Counted from the stretch's first letter, positions 7,732-16,129 are shown. The stretch is 64,000 nt of DNA from an uncultured Ruminococcus sp. (GCF_947301925.1 NZ_CAMYUE010000001.1:434001-498000); one strand, 5' to 3'. Numbers and translations: made by a program. Notes: a model not told the origin generated them from the letters alone.

Positions 7732-7932
7732 ATTTGCAAAAAAAATATTCATAATCTTGTCTTCTGTGAGATTAAGAACCTGAGATATTTTTACGATCTC
7801 CTCCTGCTTGAATGATGTTTCACCACTGATTCGTGAATATAGCGTCTTTTTGTCTATCTCGATAAGCTCAGCAAGCTTCGGGATAGAGAGACCGCATCTC
7901 GCAATCTCAGCTTTTAAGTCTGGAATGTTCAA
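7720..7932 (-). CDS. Cro-like XRE helix-turn-helix regulator
   Basis: 70 residues consisting almost wholly of one XRE helix-turn-helix domain (SIPKLAELIEIDKKTLYSRISG, then a third helix and INLTEDKI-like tail). This is the size and position of a phage Cro protein, divergent from the larger repressor. I prefer the TTG start at 7930-7932, nine bases after GGAGG; the GTG at 7941 abuts that site. It is transcribed from the leftward promoter at 7981-8009 and should bind the GTTTCC/GGAAAC operators to favour lytic growth. Confidence 0.75.
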   Translation of the reverse strand: MNIPDLKAEIARCGLSIPKLAELIEIDKKTLYSRISGETSFKQEEIVKISQVLNLTEDKIMNIFFANLVS

Positions 7933-7960
7933 GCTGCCCACCCTCCTTTCTTAAGAGAAT

Positions 7961-8078
7961 GTTTCCTTTAGGACACTTAAAGTATATCACTGCTTTTGGT
8001 TTTTGTCAACCCCTTTAGGAAACTTTTTTTGAATTTTTTTGAAAAATAGTTGCATTTTAGAAACTTGCATGATATAAT
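7961..8078. promoter_or_regulatory. Divergent lysis-lysogeny switch: two promoters and repeated operators
   Basis: Leftward promoter: TTGACA (complement of 8004-8009), 17 nt, TATACT (complement of 7981-7986). Rightward promoter: TTGCAT (8050-8055), 17 nt, TATAAT (8073-8078). Operator copies lie at 7961-7979 (one mismatch), at about 8011-8024 next to the leftward -35, and as a half-site at 8056-8065 within the rightward spacer. The layout lets one repressor close the early operon and tune its own gene. Confidence 0.75.
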
Positions 8079-8102
8079 ACCATTGAAAGGAGTTGACGGA
8101 GT

Positions 8103-8588
8103 ATGAGCGAAATAGGTACTTTAATATATAATAGGAGAAAAGAATTAGACTTAACTCTTGAGGAAGTAGGTAACGCCGTCGGAGTTAGTAAGAGCACAGT
8201 AAAGAAATGGGAGAACGGACATATTTCAAATATGAGGCGAGATAAAATCGAAAAGCTTGCAAGCGTACTCCAAATAAGTCCCGTAAGGCTCCTCAATGTA
8301 AAAGAACGCAAAACAATTACTTATGACCGTGAGAAGATGGAACTATATAAAGACTTCTTTAAGGAACTCAATGATGAATATAATATAGAAAAAGACGAAG
8401 ATAATATATGGAAGAAAATAATTAATTACTTTAGTGTAGATATAACTGAAGAGTCCAAGTATGCGCCAGTTAAAGATGAAAACTTCACAAGAATTAAAAT
8501 CGCGTATGATAAGCTCAATGACACAGGAAAGAAAAAAGCCGTTGAACGTATAGAGGAGCTCGCAGAGATCGAAAGGTATAAAAAATAA
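8103..8588 (+). CDS. Prophage CI-like repressor (XRE family)
   Basis: 161 residues. An XRE helix-turn-helix occupies residues 5-60 (LTLEEVGNAVGVSKSTVKKWENG is its HTH). The C-terminal half is helical and charged with no LexA/S24 peptidase Ser-Lys dyad visible, so induction by RecA-driven self-cleavage is not expected. It is transcribed rightward with the integrase 40 bases downstream, and is the probable lysogenic repressor. Its own promoter overlaps an operator half-site, suggesting autoregulation. Confidence 0.8.
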   Translation: MSEIGTLIYNRRKELDLTLEEVGNAVGVSKSTVKKWENGHISNMRRDKIEKLASVLQISPVRLLNVKERKTITYDREKMELYKDFFKELNDEYNIEKDEDNIWKKIINYFSVDITEESKYAPVKDENFTRIKIAYDKLNDTGKKKAVERIEELAEIERYKK

Positions 8589-8628
8589 GCCCCTGCCGAT
8601 TAGGCAGAGGCCGTGAAGGGGTGATTAC

Positions 8629-9726
8629 ATGGGCAGACCGAAAAAAGATGCTCCGAACAGAGCTGACGGCCTATACGAAGTTAAGGTCACGATCGGTAAG
8701 GACTTTAGCGGCAAGCTCATTCGTAAGAGCTTCTACAGCACTGTGAGCAAGGCTGACGCCAGAGCTAAGGCGGAGCAGTACAAGATAGATCATGCTGTTT
8801 ACGAAGCCACCGGGGCGATGCCCGCACCGCCTGTGATGACCTTCGAGAAGTGGGCCAACAAATGGCTTGAGACGTACAAGAAGGGTGTGGTCAAGGATCA
8901 CACATACCTTTTCACTTACAAATCTAACATCGACAAGTATCTCGTTCCGTACTTCGGTAAAGCTCGCATAAGTGAGATACAGCAGATAGATGTGCAGCAG
9001 TATTTTAATGCTATCCGGGGCGAGACAGGGGAGCCACTCGCAAAGTCGACACTGGATAAGCACAAGCTCATTCTCAAATCAATGTTCGACGCTGCCATTG
9101 ATAACGACCTCTGTTATAAGAACCCTGTCAAAAACATTAAATTCCAACACGTCTCAGATGCAGCAACCAAAAACGTATGGACGAAGGAGCAGGCAGAGGC
9201 AGCAGAGAAATATGCTCGCCGGGTGTATCGACTCGACATCGTACTATATCTCAACACAGGGCTGCGTCGCTCCGAGCTGCTCGGTCTTAAATGGTCAGAC
9301 ATTGACTTCGACGGGAATACTCTCCATGTTCAGAGAGCTGTGGTGCAGACAAAGGGCAAGATCGTAATTGATCGTCCGAAGTCAGCGACATCGGACAGAG
9401 TCGTTCCGTTCTCAGCTGAGTTCGGCAGCTACTTAAAGAAGTTCCAGAGCGATAACGAATACGTCCTGGGCACAAATGGAGTGATGTCTCCCGGAACGTA
9501 TGCAAAGAACTTCAGTGGGTTTATGAAGAAACTGAGTGCTGCAACAGGCGTGCCGGTACTTACTCCGCACGAGCTCAGGCACACATACGGTACACTGAGA
9601 AGGGAAGAAGGCGTGGACATCTACACCATTCAGAAGGTTATGGGGCACGCTGACATCTCGATAACAGCAGACATTTACGTTCACAACGATATTAATGTAC
9701 TGAAGAAACGTCTCAACCTCGATTAA
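8629..9726 (+). CDS. int: Prophage tyrosine integrase
   Basis: 365 residues. The N-terminal ~50 residues form a small arm-binding domain (GLYEVKVTIGKDFSGK). A SAM-like core-binding domain at about 70-160 (WANKWLETYKKG) comes next, followed by the catalytic domain. Catalytic residues visible are Arg near 212 (GLRRSELLGL), HELRH near 315, GHADIS near 335 and Tyr in ADIYVH near 349. The gene is followed within 130 bases by a tRNA-Ser 3' fragment, its attachment site. Two CTACGACA repeats at 9729 and 9740 may be its arm-type sites. Confidence 0.93.
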   Translation: MGRPKKDAPNRADGLYEVKVTIGKDFSGKLIRKSFYSTVSKADARAKAEQYKIDHAVYEATGAMPAPPVMTFEKWANKWLETYKKGVVKDHTYLFTYKSNIDKYLVPYFGKARISEIQQIDVQQYFNAIRGETGEPLAKSTLDKHKLILKSMFDAAIDNDLCYKNPVKNIKFQHVSDAATKNVWTKEQAEAAEKYARRVYRLDIVLYLNTGLRRSELLGLKWSDIDFDGNTLHVQRAVVQTKGKIVIDRPKSATSDRVVPFSAEFGSYLKKFQSDNEYVLGTNGVMSPGTYAKNFSGFMKKLSAATGVPVLTPHELRHTYGTLRREEGVDIYTIQKVMGHADISITADIYVHNDINVLKKRLNLD

Positions 9727-9728
9727 TA

Positions 9729-9747
9729 CTACGACACTTCTACGACA
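9729..9747 (+). repeat. CTACGACA direct repeats (possible arm sites of the prophage integrase)
   Basis: CTACGACA occurs at 9729-9736 and 9740-9747, an 11-bp period immediately after the integrase stop and about 110 bp before the tRNA fragment. The position and helical phasing suit integrase arm binding. This is inference. Confidence 0.35.
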
Positions 9748-9853
9748 TTTATCTCATTTTTTCTAAGGTTTTGAAAAAGAATGGGTTCTTGCTAAAGCCG
9801 ATATTACGTTGATTTAGCATGAAATAATAAAAGAGGATTTTCCTAAAAATAAT

Positions 9854-9914
9854 GACTGGAACTCGTGTATACGTTAATAGCGTATCGAGGGTTCGAATCC
9901 CTCTCTGTCCGCCA
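9854..9914 (+). other. 3' half of tRNA-Ser(GGA): attachment-site junction between prophage and element 2
   Basis: The sequence reads as a tRNA from the anticodon arm onward: anticodon loop CTGGAAC (9856-9862, anticodon GGA), a long variable-arm hairpin ATACG...CGTAT typical of tRNA-Ser, T-arm GAGGG-TTCGAAT-CCCTC, acceptor strand TCTGTCC, discriminator G and encoded CCA (9912-9914). No matching 5' acceptor or D-arm precedes it, so this is a displaced 3' fragment. The intact gene is expected at the far left end of the prophage, outside the window. The 22 bases 9891-9912 recur exactly at 20622-20643. Confidence 0.85.
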
Positions 9915-9922
9915 TTGAAAAT

Positions 9923-9960
9923 AGCCTGTATTTAGCAGAAAACGCTAAATACAGGCTTTT
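9923..9960 (+). terminator. Intrinsic terminator after the tRNA fragment
   Basis: A 14-bp perfect stem (AGCCTGTATTTAGC and its complement, 9923-9936 and 9944-9957) with a 7-nt loop, followed by TTTCTGTT. It is a typical tRNA terminator, here carried in the left end of element 2. Confidence 0.75.
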
Positions 9961-10002
9961 CTGTTATCTATGCAAATGTAGTCAGAACTGCGCGTGTGAC
10001 AT

Positions 10003-10061
10003 TGAAACTGCATAAAATCACACGAAAATGCAGGGGGTGTCACACGAAAAATCACACGAAA
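10003..10061 (+). repeat. Left-end arm-type repeats of element 2
   Basis: TCACACGAAA occurs three times (10018-10027, 10040-10049, 10052-10061), and an inverted CGTGTGA lies at 9993-9999. The preceding TGAAACTGCAT (10003-10013) is repeated exactly at 20538-20548 in the right end, where TCACACG also occurs twice. Shared motifs at both ends next to the 22-bp core are what a tyrosine integrase arm-binding array looks like. Confidence 0.6.
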
Positions 10062-10161
10062 TCCACTTTAAGGCTGTTCCAATATCATTACTCGGCTCCC
10101 ATATATGGGAGCTGAGTTCCTATATAACACAAACATTCTATTTCCCATTTTTAAAATATTA

Positions 10162-10190
10162 TTGATTTTGGGAAACAGATGTGATATAAT
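10162..10190 (+). promoter_or_regulatory. Promoter of the element 2 ATPase gene
   Basis: TTGATT (10162-10167), 17-nt spacer, TATAAT (10185-10190), 24 bases before the start codon. An imperfect hairpin (10091-10116) lies upstream. Confidence 0.65.
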
Positions 10191-10214
10191 ACTAATAAAG
10201 GAGCGTGAGTGCAT

Positions 10215-11405
10215 ATGAAGCTTATAGAACGAAACGATTATTTGGATAAAGTCATAAATGTAATAGGCACCCCGGATATCAAAGTAATCACCGGCGTTAG
10301 ACGTAGCGGCAAATCGAAGCTACTCGAAGCATTTAAGAGTTATGTGACTTCAAACGTGCCGAACGCCAATATTATTCATATCAATTTTAATCTTCCCGAA
10401 TATGAGGATCTAACCGAGTACCGTCCCCTCTATGACCACATCAATGCTGCTTATAAGGCGGGAGTTGAAAACTTCGTATTGATAGACGAGATTCAGATGT
10501 GCAATAACTTTGAGAAAGCGATAAACGGTCTGCACGCTTCTGAGAAGTTCGATATCTATATCACAGGTTCAAATGCTTTTCTTTTGAGCTCAGACCTTGC
10601 TACTCTATTCACAGGAAGAACTTTTGAGATCAAGGTATATCCATTCTCCTTTGCGGAGTATGTGAAATACTTTGGATACGATGACCTGTACGCTGCTTTT
10701 GATAAGTATATCAGTGAAGGCGGTATGGCAGGCTCTTATGTCTACAAAGACCAAGAAACTAAATATGACTATATCGAAGAAGTGTTTGACACATTGATCG
10801 TCAGGGATATCCGCAGAAAATATAAGATACGCAATACTGCTCTTATGGACAGACTCGTGGACTTTCTCATGGATAACATCTCTAACCTCACTTCCGCAAG
10901 GAACATATCAGATACATTCAATAGCAATAAGGATAAGATCAATCATAAGACTGTCGGCTCATATATGCAGTACCTTTGCAACGCTTTTGCCTTTTATAAG
11001 GTACGGCGCTATGATATTAAAGGTAAAAAGTATTTGTCCACGACAGAGAAATATTACCTCAGCGACCATTCCTTTCGCTACGCAAAGCTCGGAACAAAAA
11101 ATATGGATTATGGCAGGATACTTGAAAACATCGTTGCAATTGAGCTTCTGCGTCGAGGATACGAAGTCTACGTTGGCGTTCTCTATAAAAAGGAAGTCGA
11201 TTTTGTAGCCATAAAGCGCGATGAGAAAGTGTATATTCAGGTCTCTGACAATATCTCTGATGACAAGACTTTCCAGCGAGAGGTATCTCCGCTTCTGTCT
11301 ATACAAGATGCATACCCCAAGATACTGATTGCAAGGACACGGCACGATGCTTATCAATATGAAGGAATCAAAATCTATGACATCGCTAACTGGCTTGCAA
11401 CTTGA
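10215..11405 (+). CDS. AAA ATPase with C-terminal DUF4143
   Basis: 396 residues. A P-loop GVRRSGKS (about 27-34), Walker B FVLIDEIQ (about 91-98) and sensor-like YITGSNAFLL identify the AAA_14 ATPase. The C-terminal DUF4143 domain ends in a nuclease-fold-like strand pair (EVDFVAI then VYIQV), as is common in this family, but a complete PD-(D/E)XK site is not evident. The family is widespread on mobile DNA and its substrate is unknown. ATG 10215 gives the usual family start MKLIERN; a GTG six bases earlier is also possible. First cargo gene of element 2, with its own promoter. Confidence 0.85.
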   Translation: MKLIERNDYLDKVINVIGTPDIKVITGVRRSGKSKLLEAFKSYVTSNVPNANIIHINFNLPEYEDLTEYRPLYDHINAAYKAGVENFVLIDEIQMCNNFEKAINGLHASEKFDIYITGSNAFLLSSDLATLFTGRTFEIKVYPFSFAEYVKYFGYDDLYAAFDKYISEGGMAGSYVYKDQETKYDYIEEVFDTLIVRDIRRKYKIRNTALMDRLVDFLMDNISNLTSARNISDTFNSNKDKINHKTVGSYMQYLCNAFAFYKVRRYDIKGKKYLSTTEKYYLSDHSFRYAKLGTKNMDYGRILENIVAIELLRRGYEVYVGVLYKKEVDFVAIKRDEKVYIQVSDNISDDKTFQREVSPLLSIQDAYPKILIARTRHDAYQYEGIKIYDIANWLAT

Positions 11406-11508
11406 ATTGATTCACATGACTAAAAGGCGAAATTATGTTACAAATGAAACCAGCTCCCTTACGGGAGCTGATTCTGTATAATAATAATATCCATTATCAA
11501 AAGTAGAT

Positions 11509-12375
11509 TCAATGGATTATGCCGTTGCTATACTCTTCCAAGAAATCGGCAGCACTGATACCGCCCTTTATGAGATGACTAAACCTAATCAGTTCTTTAG
11601 GGCATTCGTCCATATCTGACTCTTTGCTTGATTCGATACGGAGTATAGAGAAATCTCTTTGTATAAACACACCGCCGCAGGAATGAAAATCGTTCTTTTC
11701 AAATATCACGCATCTTAGAGTCATATCATTAATATCACGACCTGTGGTTGTTAAAGGGCTTATGTTATCCTCAACGACAACAGCAAATGTATTGTCACAT
11801 GTGAATACGACAATATCACCAATTGCGTATCTATGCGGTATCCAAGCGTACGAACTGTATATGCTCCAGTTGATTCTGTCGTTATATAGATTCCACATAT
11901 CATACGGCTCGCCCTGTTCATTGATAAGCGCTGTTATATCTGTAACATTTTCAAATTCATTTATTCTCGCTTTTACTATACAAAACTCATTTCCAGAATA
12001 ACTATTCTTTATTCCATCTATGGCTGCTTCAAATGTATCGAATGTTCCATGGAACCCGATATCATCTGTGGCGTGAGCGTTGTAAACATGATTGCTGTCA
12101 GGACGGTACATATCGTCAAGAACCTTTTCTGTAGAATCGATGTACTCTTTTAAAGCGGACTTAAAGTCTTTTTCTCGACAGTTGTATATTCCCTTATTGA
12201 AATCTTTTGCTGAATATGTATCATATATCTCTTTCAGCGCTTCTAACTTCTTCTCTATTGAACATCTGCGGCTACGGACTATTAGTATGCATTCTATCGC
12301 AGGTTCGAGCGCCTGATTTCTAAGATGTTCTCTCAGAGTATCTGAGTCAATAAAATCAAGTAAGGATGTTTTCAT
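11509..12375 (-). CDS. Unknown protein, second gene of the LRR operon
   Basis: 288 residues from the ATG at 12373-12375, eight bases behind GGAG. Not recognised. The N-terminal third is helical and charged; the middle has HGTFDTFEAAIDGIKNSY; the C-terminal half is beta-rich with GDIVVFTCDNTFAVVVEDN. There is no signal peptide or membrane segment. It begins 25 bases after the LRR gene, so the two are probably one transcript and may work as a pair. The 11406-11508 spacer holds only a small AGCTCCC hairpin (11453-11470). Confidence 0.7.
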   Translation of the reverse strand: MKTSLLDFIDSDTLREHLRNQALEPAIECILIVRSRRCSIEKKLEALKEIYDTYSAKDFNKGIYNCREKDFKSALKEYIDSTEKVLDDMYRPDSNHVYNAHATDDIGFHGTFDTFEAAIDGIKNSYSGNEFCIVKARINEFENVTDITALINEQGEPYDMWNLYNDRINWSIYSSYAWIPHRYAIGDIVVFTCDNTFAVVVEDNISPLTTTGRDINDMTLRCVIFEKNDFHSCGGVFIQRDFSILRIESSKESDMDECPKELIRFSHLIKGGISAADFLEEYSNGIIH

Positions 12376-12400
12376 GAAAATCACTCCATGGCTTTAAATT

Positions 12401-13675
12401 TTAAATTAGACATTTGCATCCCTTGAAAGCATGGTGTCCAATGCTTGTAACACTATTCGGTATCTTGACCGAGGTCAGTTTAGCACATTCATAGAAAGCC
12501 CCAACTTCGATGCTTGTTACGCTGTCAGGTATATAGACAGAGGTTAGGTTCAAACAACAACAGAAAGCCTCTCTCCCGATTCTTGTTACACCATCCGGTA
12601 TCGATACTGCTTTCAGTTTATCGCACCACCAGAAAGCATAATCGCCAATACTTTTCACACTATCTGGTATCGTGATATCGGTCATGTGCCTGCATGCTCT
12701 GAAAGCTCCGCCAACAATACTTGTCACACCATCAGGTATGATGACCGAACCTGAACAAGCTTTACCGTCGAGCAGTATATCATTGATAATGACAAGAGGC
12801 GTTTCTTCACGTTTTTCTTCCAACCACGGCGTTTCTGAAAATGCTCTACTCCCAATACTTGTTACACTATCCGGCACCGTGATATTCGCCAGATTACTGC
12901 ATTCATAGAAAGCGGAATCCTCTATGCTTATCACGCTATCAGGTATCACGACAGCAGTTAGTTCCTTACATCTGGCAAAGGCCCAGCTTCCTATGCTTGT
13001 AACGCTATCCGGTATCCTGACAGTACCGGAGCAAGTTTGACCGTCGATCAATATGCCATTGACGATGACAAAGGGATTCACCTTGCGTTTTTCTTCCAAC
13101 CACGGAGTTCCGGAAAATGCCATCCCGCCAATATCTTGCACGCTGCTTGGTATCGTAAGAGCGGCAAGGCTCTTGCAGCTACAGAAAGACCATCCCCCTA
13201 AGCTTTTAATGCTATCAGGTAACATAACAGCAGTCAGGCTGCTGCATCCATCAAAAGCCCTTATACCGATGCTTTCCACACTGTCTGGTATCGTCACGGA
13301 GGTCAGGCTGCTGCATTCGCAGAACGCTCTAATTCCGATGCTTCTAATGCCATCAGGTAACATAACAGCAGTCAGGTTGCTGCATCCATCAAAAGCCCTT
13401 ATACCGATGCTTTCAACGCTGCCTGGTATTGTCACAGAAGTCAGGTTACTGCATCCAAAGAACGCTCTATTTCCTATACTTGTAACTGTATCCGGTATTG
13501 TTACTGATTTCAGTCTTGTATTGTCCGAAAATGCAGATTCTTCGATCCTCGTTACGCCATGTGGTATTATACATTTACCTTCTATATCGGGTTCAGCGTA
13601 AACTAAAACGCCGTCATCAATTTCAAGTTTTCCATTTGTAGAGCGATAATCATTATTGTCAACAGTCATTTTCAT
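12401..13675 (-). CDS. BspA-type leucine-rich-repeat protein without signal peptide
   Basis: 424 residues made largely of LRR_5 repeats with the consensus SVTIPDSVTSIG..AF..C..L. Two longer modules interrupt the array, each beginning PWLEEKR and containing NGIL/NDIL, D-G and CSG. They share enough DNA to look like an internal duplication. Most BspA-like proteins are secreted, but this one starts MKMTVDNNDYRSTNG with no hydrophobic leader, so it should stay in the cytoplasm. The ATG follows GGAGG. The gene is divergent from the WYL regulator with only 136 bases between them. Role unknown; a sensing or adhesion surface is possible. Confidence 0.85.
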   Translation of the reverse strand: MKMTVDNNDYRSTNGKLEIDDGVLVYAEPDIEGKCIIPHGVTRIEESAFSDNTRLKSVTIPDTVTSIGNRAFFGCSNLTSVTIPGSVESIGIRAFDGCSNLTAVMLPDGIRSIGIRAFCECSSLTSVTIPDSVESIGIRAFDGCSSLTAVMLPDSIKSLGGWSFCSCKSLAALTIPSSVQDIGGMAFSGTPWLEEKRKVNPFVIVNGILIDGQTCSGTVRIPDSVTSIGSWAFARCKELTAVVIPDSVISIEDSAFYECSNLANITVPDSVTSIGSRAFSETPWLEEKREETPLVIINDILLDGKACSGSVIIPDGVTSIVGGAFRACRHMTDITIPDSVKSIGDYAFWWCDKLKAVSIPDGVTRIGREAFCCCLNLTSVYIPDSVTSIEVGAFYECAKLTSVKIPNSVTSIGHHAFKGCKCLI

Positions 13676-13745
13676 GAACGAACCTCCAAAATTGATTTGA
13701 AACTATTGATTTTTCGTCCTTCTATGATATAATATAACAAAGACT

Positions 13746-13755
13746 ATGTACGAAA
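13746..13755 (+). promoter_or_regulatory. Possible shared operator half-site (ATGTACGAAA)
   Basis: Lies in the LRR/WYL divergent promoter region. The same ten bases occur in the palindrome at 16658-16687 in front of the nuclease-helicase gene. Plausible binding site for the WYL regulator; short, so uncertain. Confidence 0.35.
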
Positions 13756-13811
13756 AAGCGAACACGACTATCCGTATACTATAAATAGAATAAGCAGAGC
13801 GAGGTGTGAAT

Positions 13812-14855
13812 ATGTACACGATACAGCCCAAGAAGCTGATGATAATCAATATTCTCGATATATTGAAGAAATACACCGATGAAAACCACAGACTCTCTCA
13901 GAAGGATATCGTTGATATTCTCAAAAAAGAGTATAGTATGCCTGCGGACAGAAAAGCGGTAAAGAGCAACCTGATGAACCTTGTGGACTTCGGATATCCT
14001 ATCAATTACAGCGAGTCGCTTCGTAAGGACAAAAATGGAGAGGACAAGACTGTTCTGACCGACTGGTACCTCAGCCACGACTTCAGCGACGCAGAACTGC
14101 GCCTGCTTATTGATGGACTCCTGTTCTCACGTCATATTCCATATAGTCAGCGCAAAGAGCTTATCTCTAAGCTGGAGGGGCTGTCGTCGGTATATTTTCA
14201 TAGCAAGGTACGTCATATCTGTACTATGCCCGATGACAGCAGCTCGAACAAGCAGCTCTTCTACACTATCGATGTTCTCGATGAGGCTATCGAAAAGAAG
14301 CGTCAGGTGGAGTTTGAGTATTGCAGTTACGGTACCGATAAGCAGCTCCACCCTCGAAGAAACGATAACGGAGAGATACGCAGATATATCGTAAATCCAT
14401 ATCAGCTTGCGGTTATGAGCGGTAGGTATTATCTTATCTGCAACTATGATAAGTACGACAGGCTCTCCAATTATCGCGTGGACAGGATCAGCGATATCCG
14501 AATGCTCGATACTCCGATAAAGCCTGCGGATAAGGTAGCTGGATACAAGTACGGACTCGACCTCGCCGAACACATGGCAGAGCACATTTATATGTTCACA
14601 AGCGAGAAGATAAATGTGAAGTTTCGCGCCAATAGCTACATTATCAACGACATCATCGACTACTTCGGAACTGACATTGATATTTCCGACGTTACAGACA
14701 AGGATTTCATTGTTCGCGCGCATATCAGCGAAGAGGATATGCTCAAGTGGGCGGTGCAGTATGCAGGTCATGCCGTTGTTCTTGAACCTGCTCCCCTCAG
14801 GGAGCGAGTTATTAATGAACTGAAAAAGGCTGTCAACGACTATGAGGAGGAATGA
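13812..14855 (+). CDS. WYL-domain transcriptional regulator
   Basis: 347 residues from the ATG at 13812, behind AGCGAGG. The N-terminal ~75 residues form a winged helix (NILDILKKYTDENHRLSQKDIVDIL-type opening). The WYL domain spans about 140-225: RQVEFEYCSYG, then YIVNPYQLAVMSGRYYLICNYD, where the usual W-Y-L positions read as S-G-R-YYL. A WCX-like C-terminal extension follows (to about 345). WYL regulators respond to nucleic-acid-like ligands and often control defence islands. It sits in the centre of element 2's cargo, divergent from the LRR operon. Confidence 0.85.
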   Translation: MYTIQPKKLMIINILDILKKYTDENHRLSQKDIVDILKKEYSMPADRKAVKSNLMNLVDFGYPINYSESLRKDKNGEDKTVLTDWYLSHDFSDAELRLLIDGLLFSRHIPYSQRKELISKLEGLSSVYFHSKVRHICTMPDDSSSNKQLFYTIDVLDEAIEKKRQVEFEYCSYGTDKQLHPRRNDNGEIRRYIVNPYQLAVMSGRYYLICNYDKYDRLSNYRVDRISDIRMLDTPIKPADKVAGYKYGLDLAEHMAEHIYMFTSEKINVKFRANSYIINDIIDYFGTDIDISDVTDKDFIVRAHISEEDMLKWAVQYAGHAVVLEPAPLRERVINELKKAVNDYEEE

Positions 14856-14859
14856 GTTA

Positions 14860-14898
14860 TGTTGTTTGATAGGATAATAGTATTCAAGAAATATTAAG
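14860..14898 (+). CDS. 12-codon frame after the WYL gene (possible remnant of a gene start)
   Basis: MLFDRIIVFKKY then stop, with a strong GGAGG site inside the end of the WYL gene. It has the look of the start of a lost downstream gene, cut by the AT-rich insertion that carries the next gene. Confidence 0.25.
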
Positions 14899-14955
14899 GT
14901 GTCGCCAAAGAAAATAGTAATGAAAGCATTTTATTTAAGAAAGGAAGTATCTATT

Positions 14956-15951
14956 ATGAGTAATTGTTGGATTGTATATTTGATTCCATTTGCACCCGAA
15001 GATAGGAATAAACCGATAGTTGCAGAATTTCAGAAAGGTTGCATTAAGGATGGAGTATTCGGCATGGGGTGGTCAATTGGCGATACAAATGATTTTGATG
15101 ATATTGATAAGCTAACATATGATGATTATAACATCAAATGGAAGGAATATCTTAACGATAATAATGCTGAAGTTAGTAAAACTGCTTTTAATAATTATAA
15201 TAAAATTGAAAAAGGGGATATTGTGATTATCAGGAACAAAGATTCACACTATTATATTGGAAAAGTTTCTCAAACAGCTAAATATCATTCGTATATAGAG
15301 ATGAAGAAAACAGATTACTATAATGATTATTTTAATAATGATTATTTTAATATTGAAGAAAATAACGTGGAAAAAAGCCCTCTGTCATTCTATTGTAGAG
15401 TTGAAAAATGGATAGATATTGAAGAAGAATATGGTGCTGTTCCTTCGATAATTGTAGGTCGTTTTTCTCAAAGGATGCATCAAACAATTACTCGTGTTGC
15501 AGATGAAATGCTTAAAAACATAATGGAGAATTTAATCTCTTCGGATAAAGTTAAAATCGCAATAAATATTGATAATTTTACCGATGTTCTTAATGCGGAT
15601 GAATTGGAAGATCTTGTAGGCTTCTATATGGAAGCAAATAATACAAATTATCACTTTCTGCCTTCTTCATGCAAGAATTCAACACAGAAATATGAGTTTA
15701 TTATGATTAATGATGATTGCAATCAAATAACCTGTCAAGCTAAAAACAAGAAAATTATAAATCTTGATGATTACATGGATGACAAGAATATTTATAAGAA
15801 AATCTACATATTTAGTGCAGAAGGTGTATCAGGAAAAGCATCTGAAAATATCGAAGTAATATCAAGAGAGGCTTTATATAAGTTTTTAAAAGACAAGCCT
15901 TCCTGCAGTTTTTTTAGAAAGCACCTCGAAAAATGGTACACCTTTGAGTGA
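14956..15951 (+). CDS. Mrr-like protein with N-terminal PUA/EVE-like domain (candidate type IV restriction protein)
   Basis: 331 residues. The N-terminal ~150 residues (CWIVYLIPF start, then KIEKGDIVIIRNKD and YYIGKV) look like a small beta-barrel of the PUA/EVE kind, a fold used to read modified bases. The C-terminal part has the Mrr layout: LNADELEDLVGFY (E218), KYEFIMI near 245-250 in place of the usual G-x-D, and ITCQAKNKK with Q261-A-K263, the Mrr Q-x-K. The gene is visibly more AT-rich than its neighbours, suggesting a separate origin. The domain assignments are mine from motif spacing and are tentative. Confidence 0.5.
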   Translation: MSNCWIVYLIPFAPEDRNKPIVAEFQKGCIKDGVFGMGWSIGDTNDFDDIDKLTYDDYNIKWKEYLNDNNAEVSKTAFNNYNKIEKGDIVIIRNKDSHYYIGKVSQTAKYHSYIEMKKTDYYNDYFNNDYFNIEENNVEKSPLSFYCRVEKWIDIEEEYGAVPSIIVGRFSQRMHQTITRVADEMLKNIMENLISSDKVKIAINIDNFTDVLNADELEDLVGFYMEANNTNYHFLPSSCKNSTQKYEFIMINDDCNQITCQAKNKKIINLDDYMDDKNIYKKIYIFSAEGVSGKASENIEVISREALYKFLKDKPSCSFFRKHLEKWYTFE

Positions 15952-16090
15952 TGTCAAAAATCTCTCCATATTATGATCACCAAAGCGATGTGAGAAAAAC
16001 ATCAGTTTATATTATTTCTTGTAACGTCTATTGAGATGAGAAATGAAGATGCGGTCTTATCATATGCTCTTATATTGCAATATTTACGTT

Positions 16091-16111
16091 AAAAAACAGG
16101 CTCTGTTTTTT
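16091..16111 (+). terminator. Intrinsic terminator after the Mrr-like gene
   Basis: AAAAAACAG, loop GCT, CTGTTTTTT: a perfect 9-bp inverted repeat ending in a T run, 19 bases before the next start. Confidence 0.65.
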
Positions 16112-16129
16112 TATAAATGAGGTGATAGT

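Noticed and set aside
9854-9914. A complete tRNA gene
   Set aside because: No 5' acceptor strand, D-arm or full anticodon stem precedes the fragment, so it is only the 3' half.
9993-10061. Short direct repeats as a CRISPR array
   Set aside because: Units are only ten bases with 2-12 base gaps and no cas genes nearby; integrase arm sites explain them better.
12401-13675. Plus-strand open frames across the LRR gene
   Set aside because: They mirror the repeat structure, have no ribosome sites and show unnatural composition; they are shadows of the minus-strand gene.
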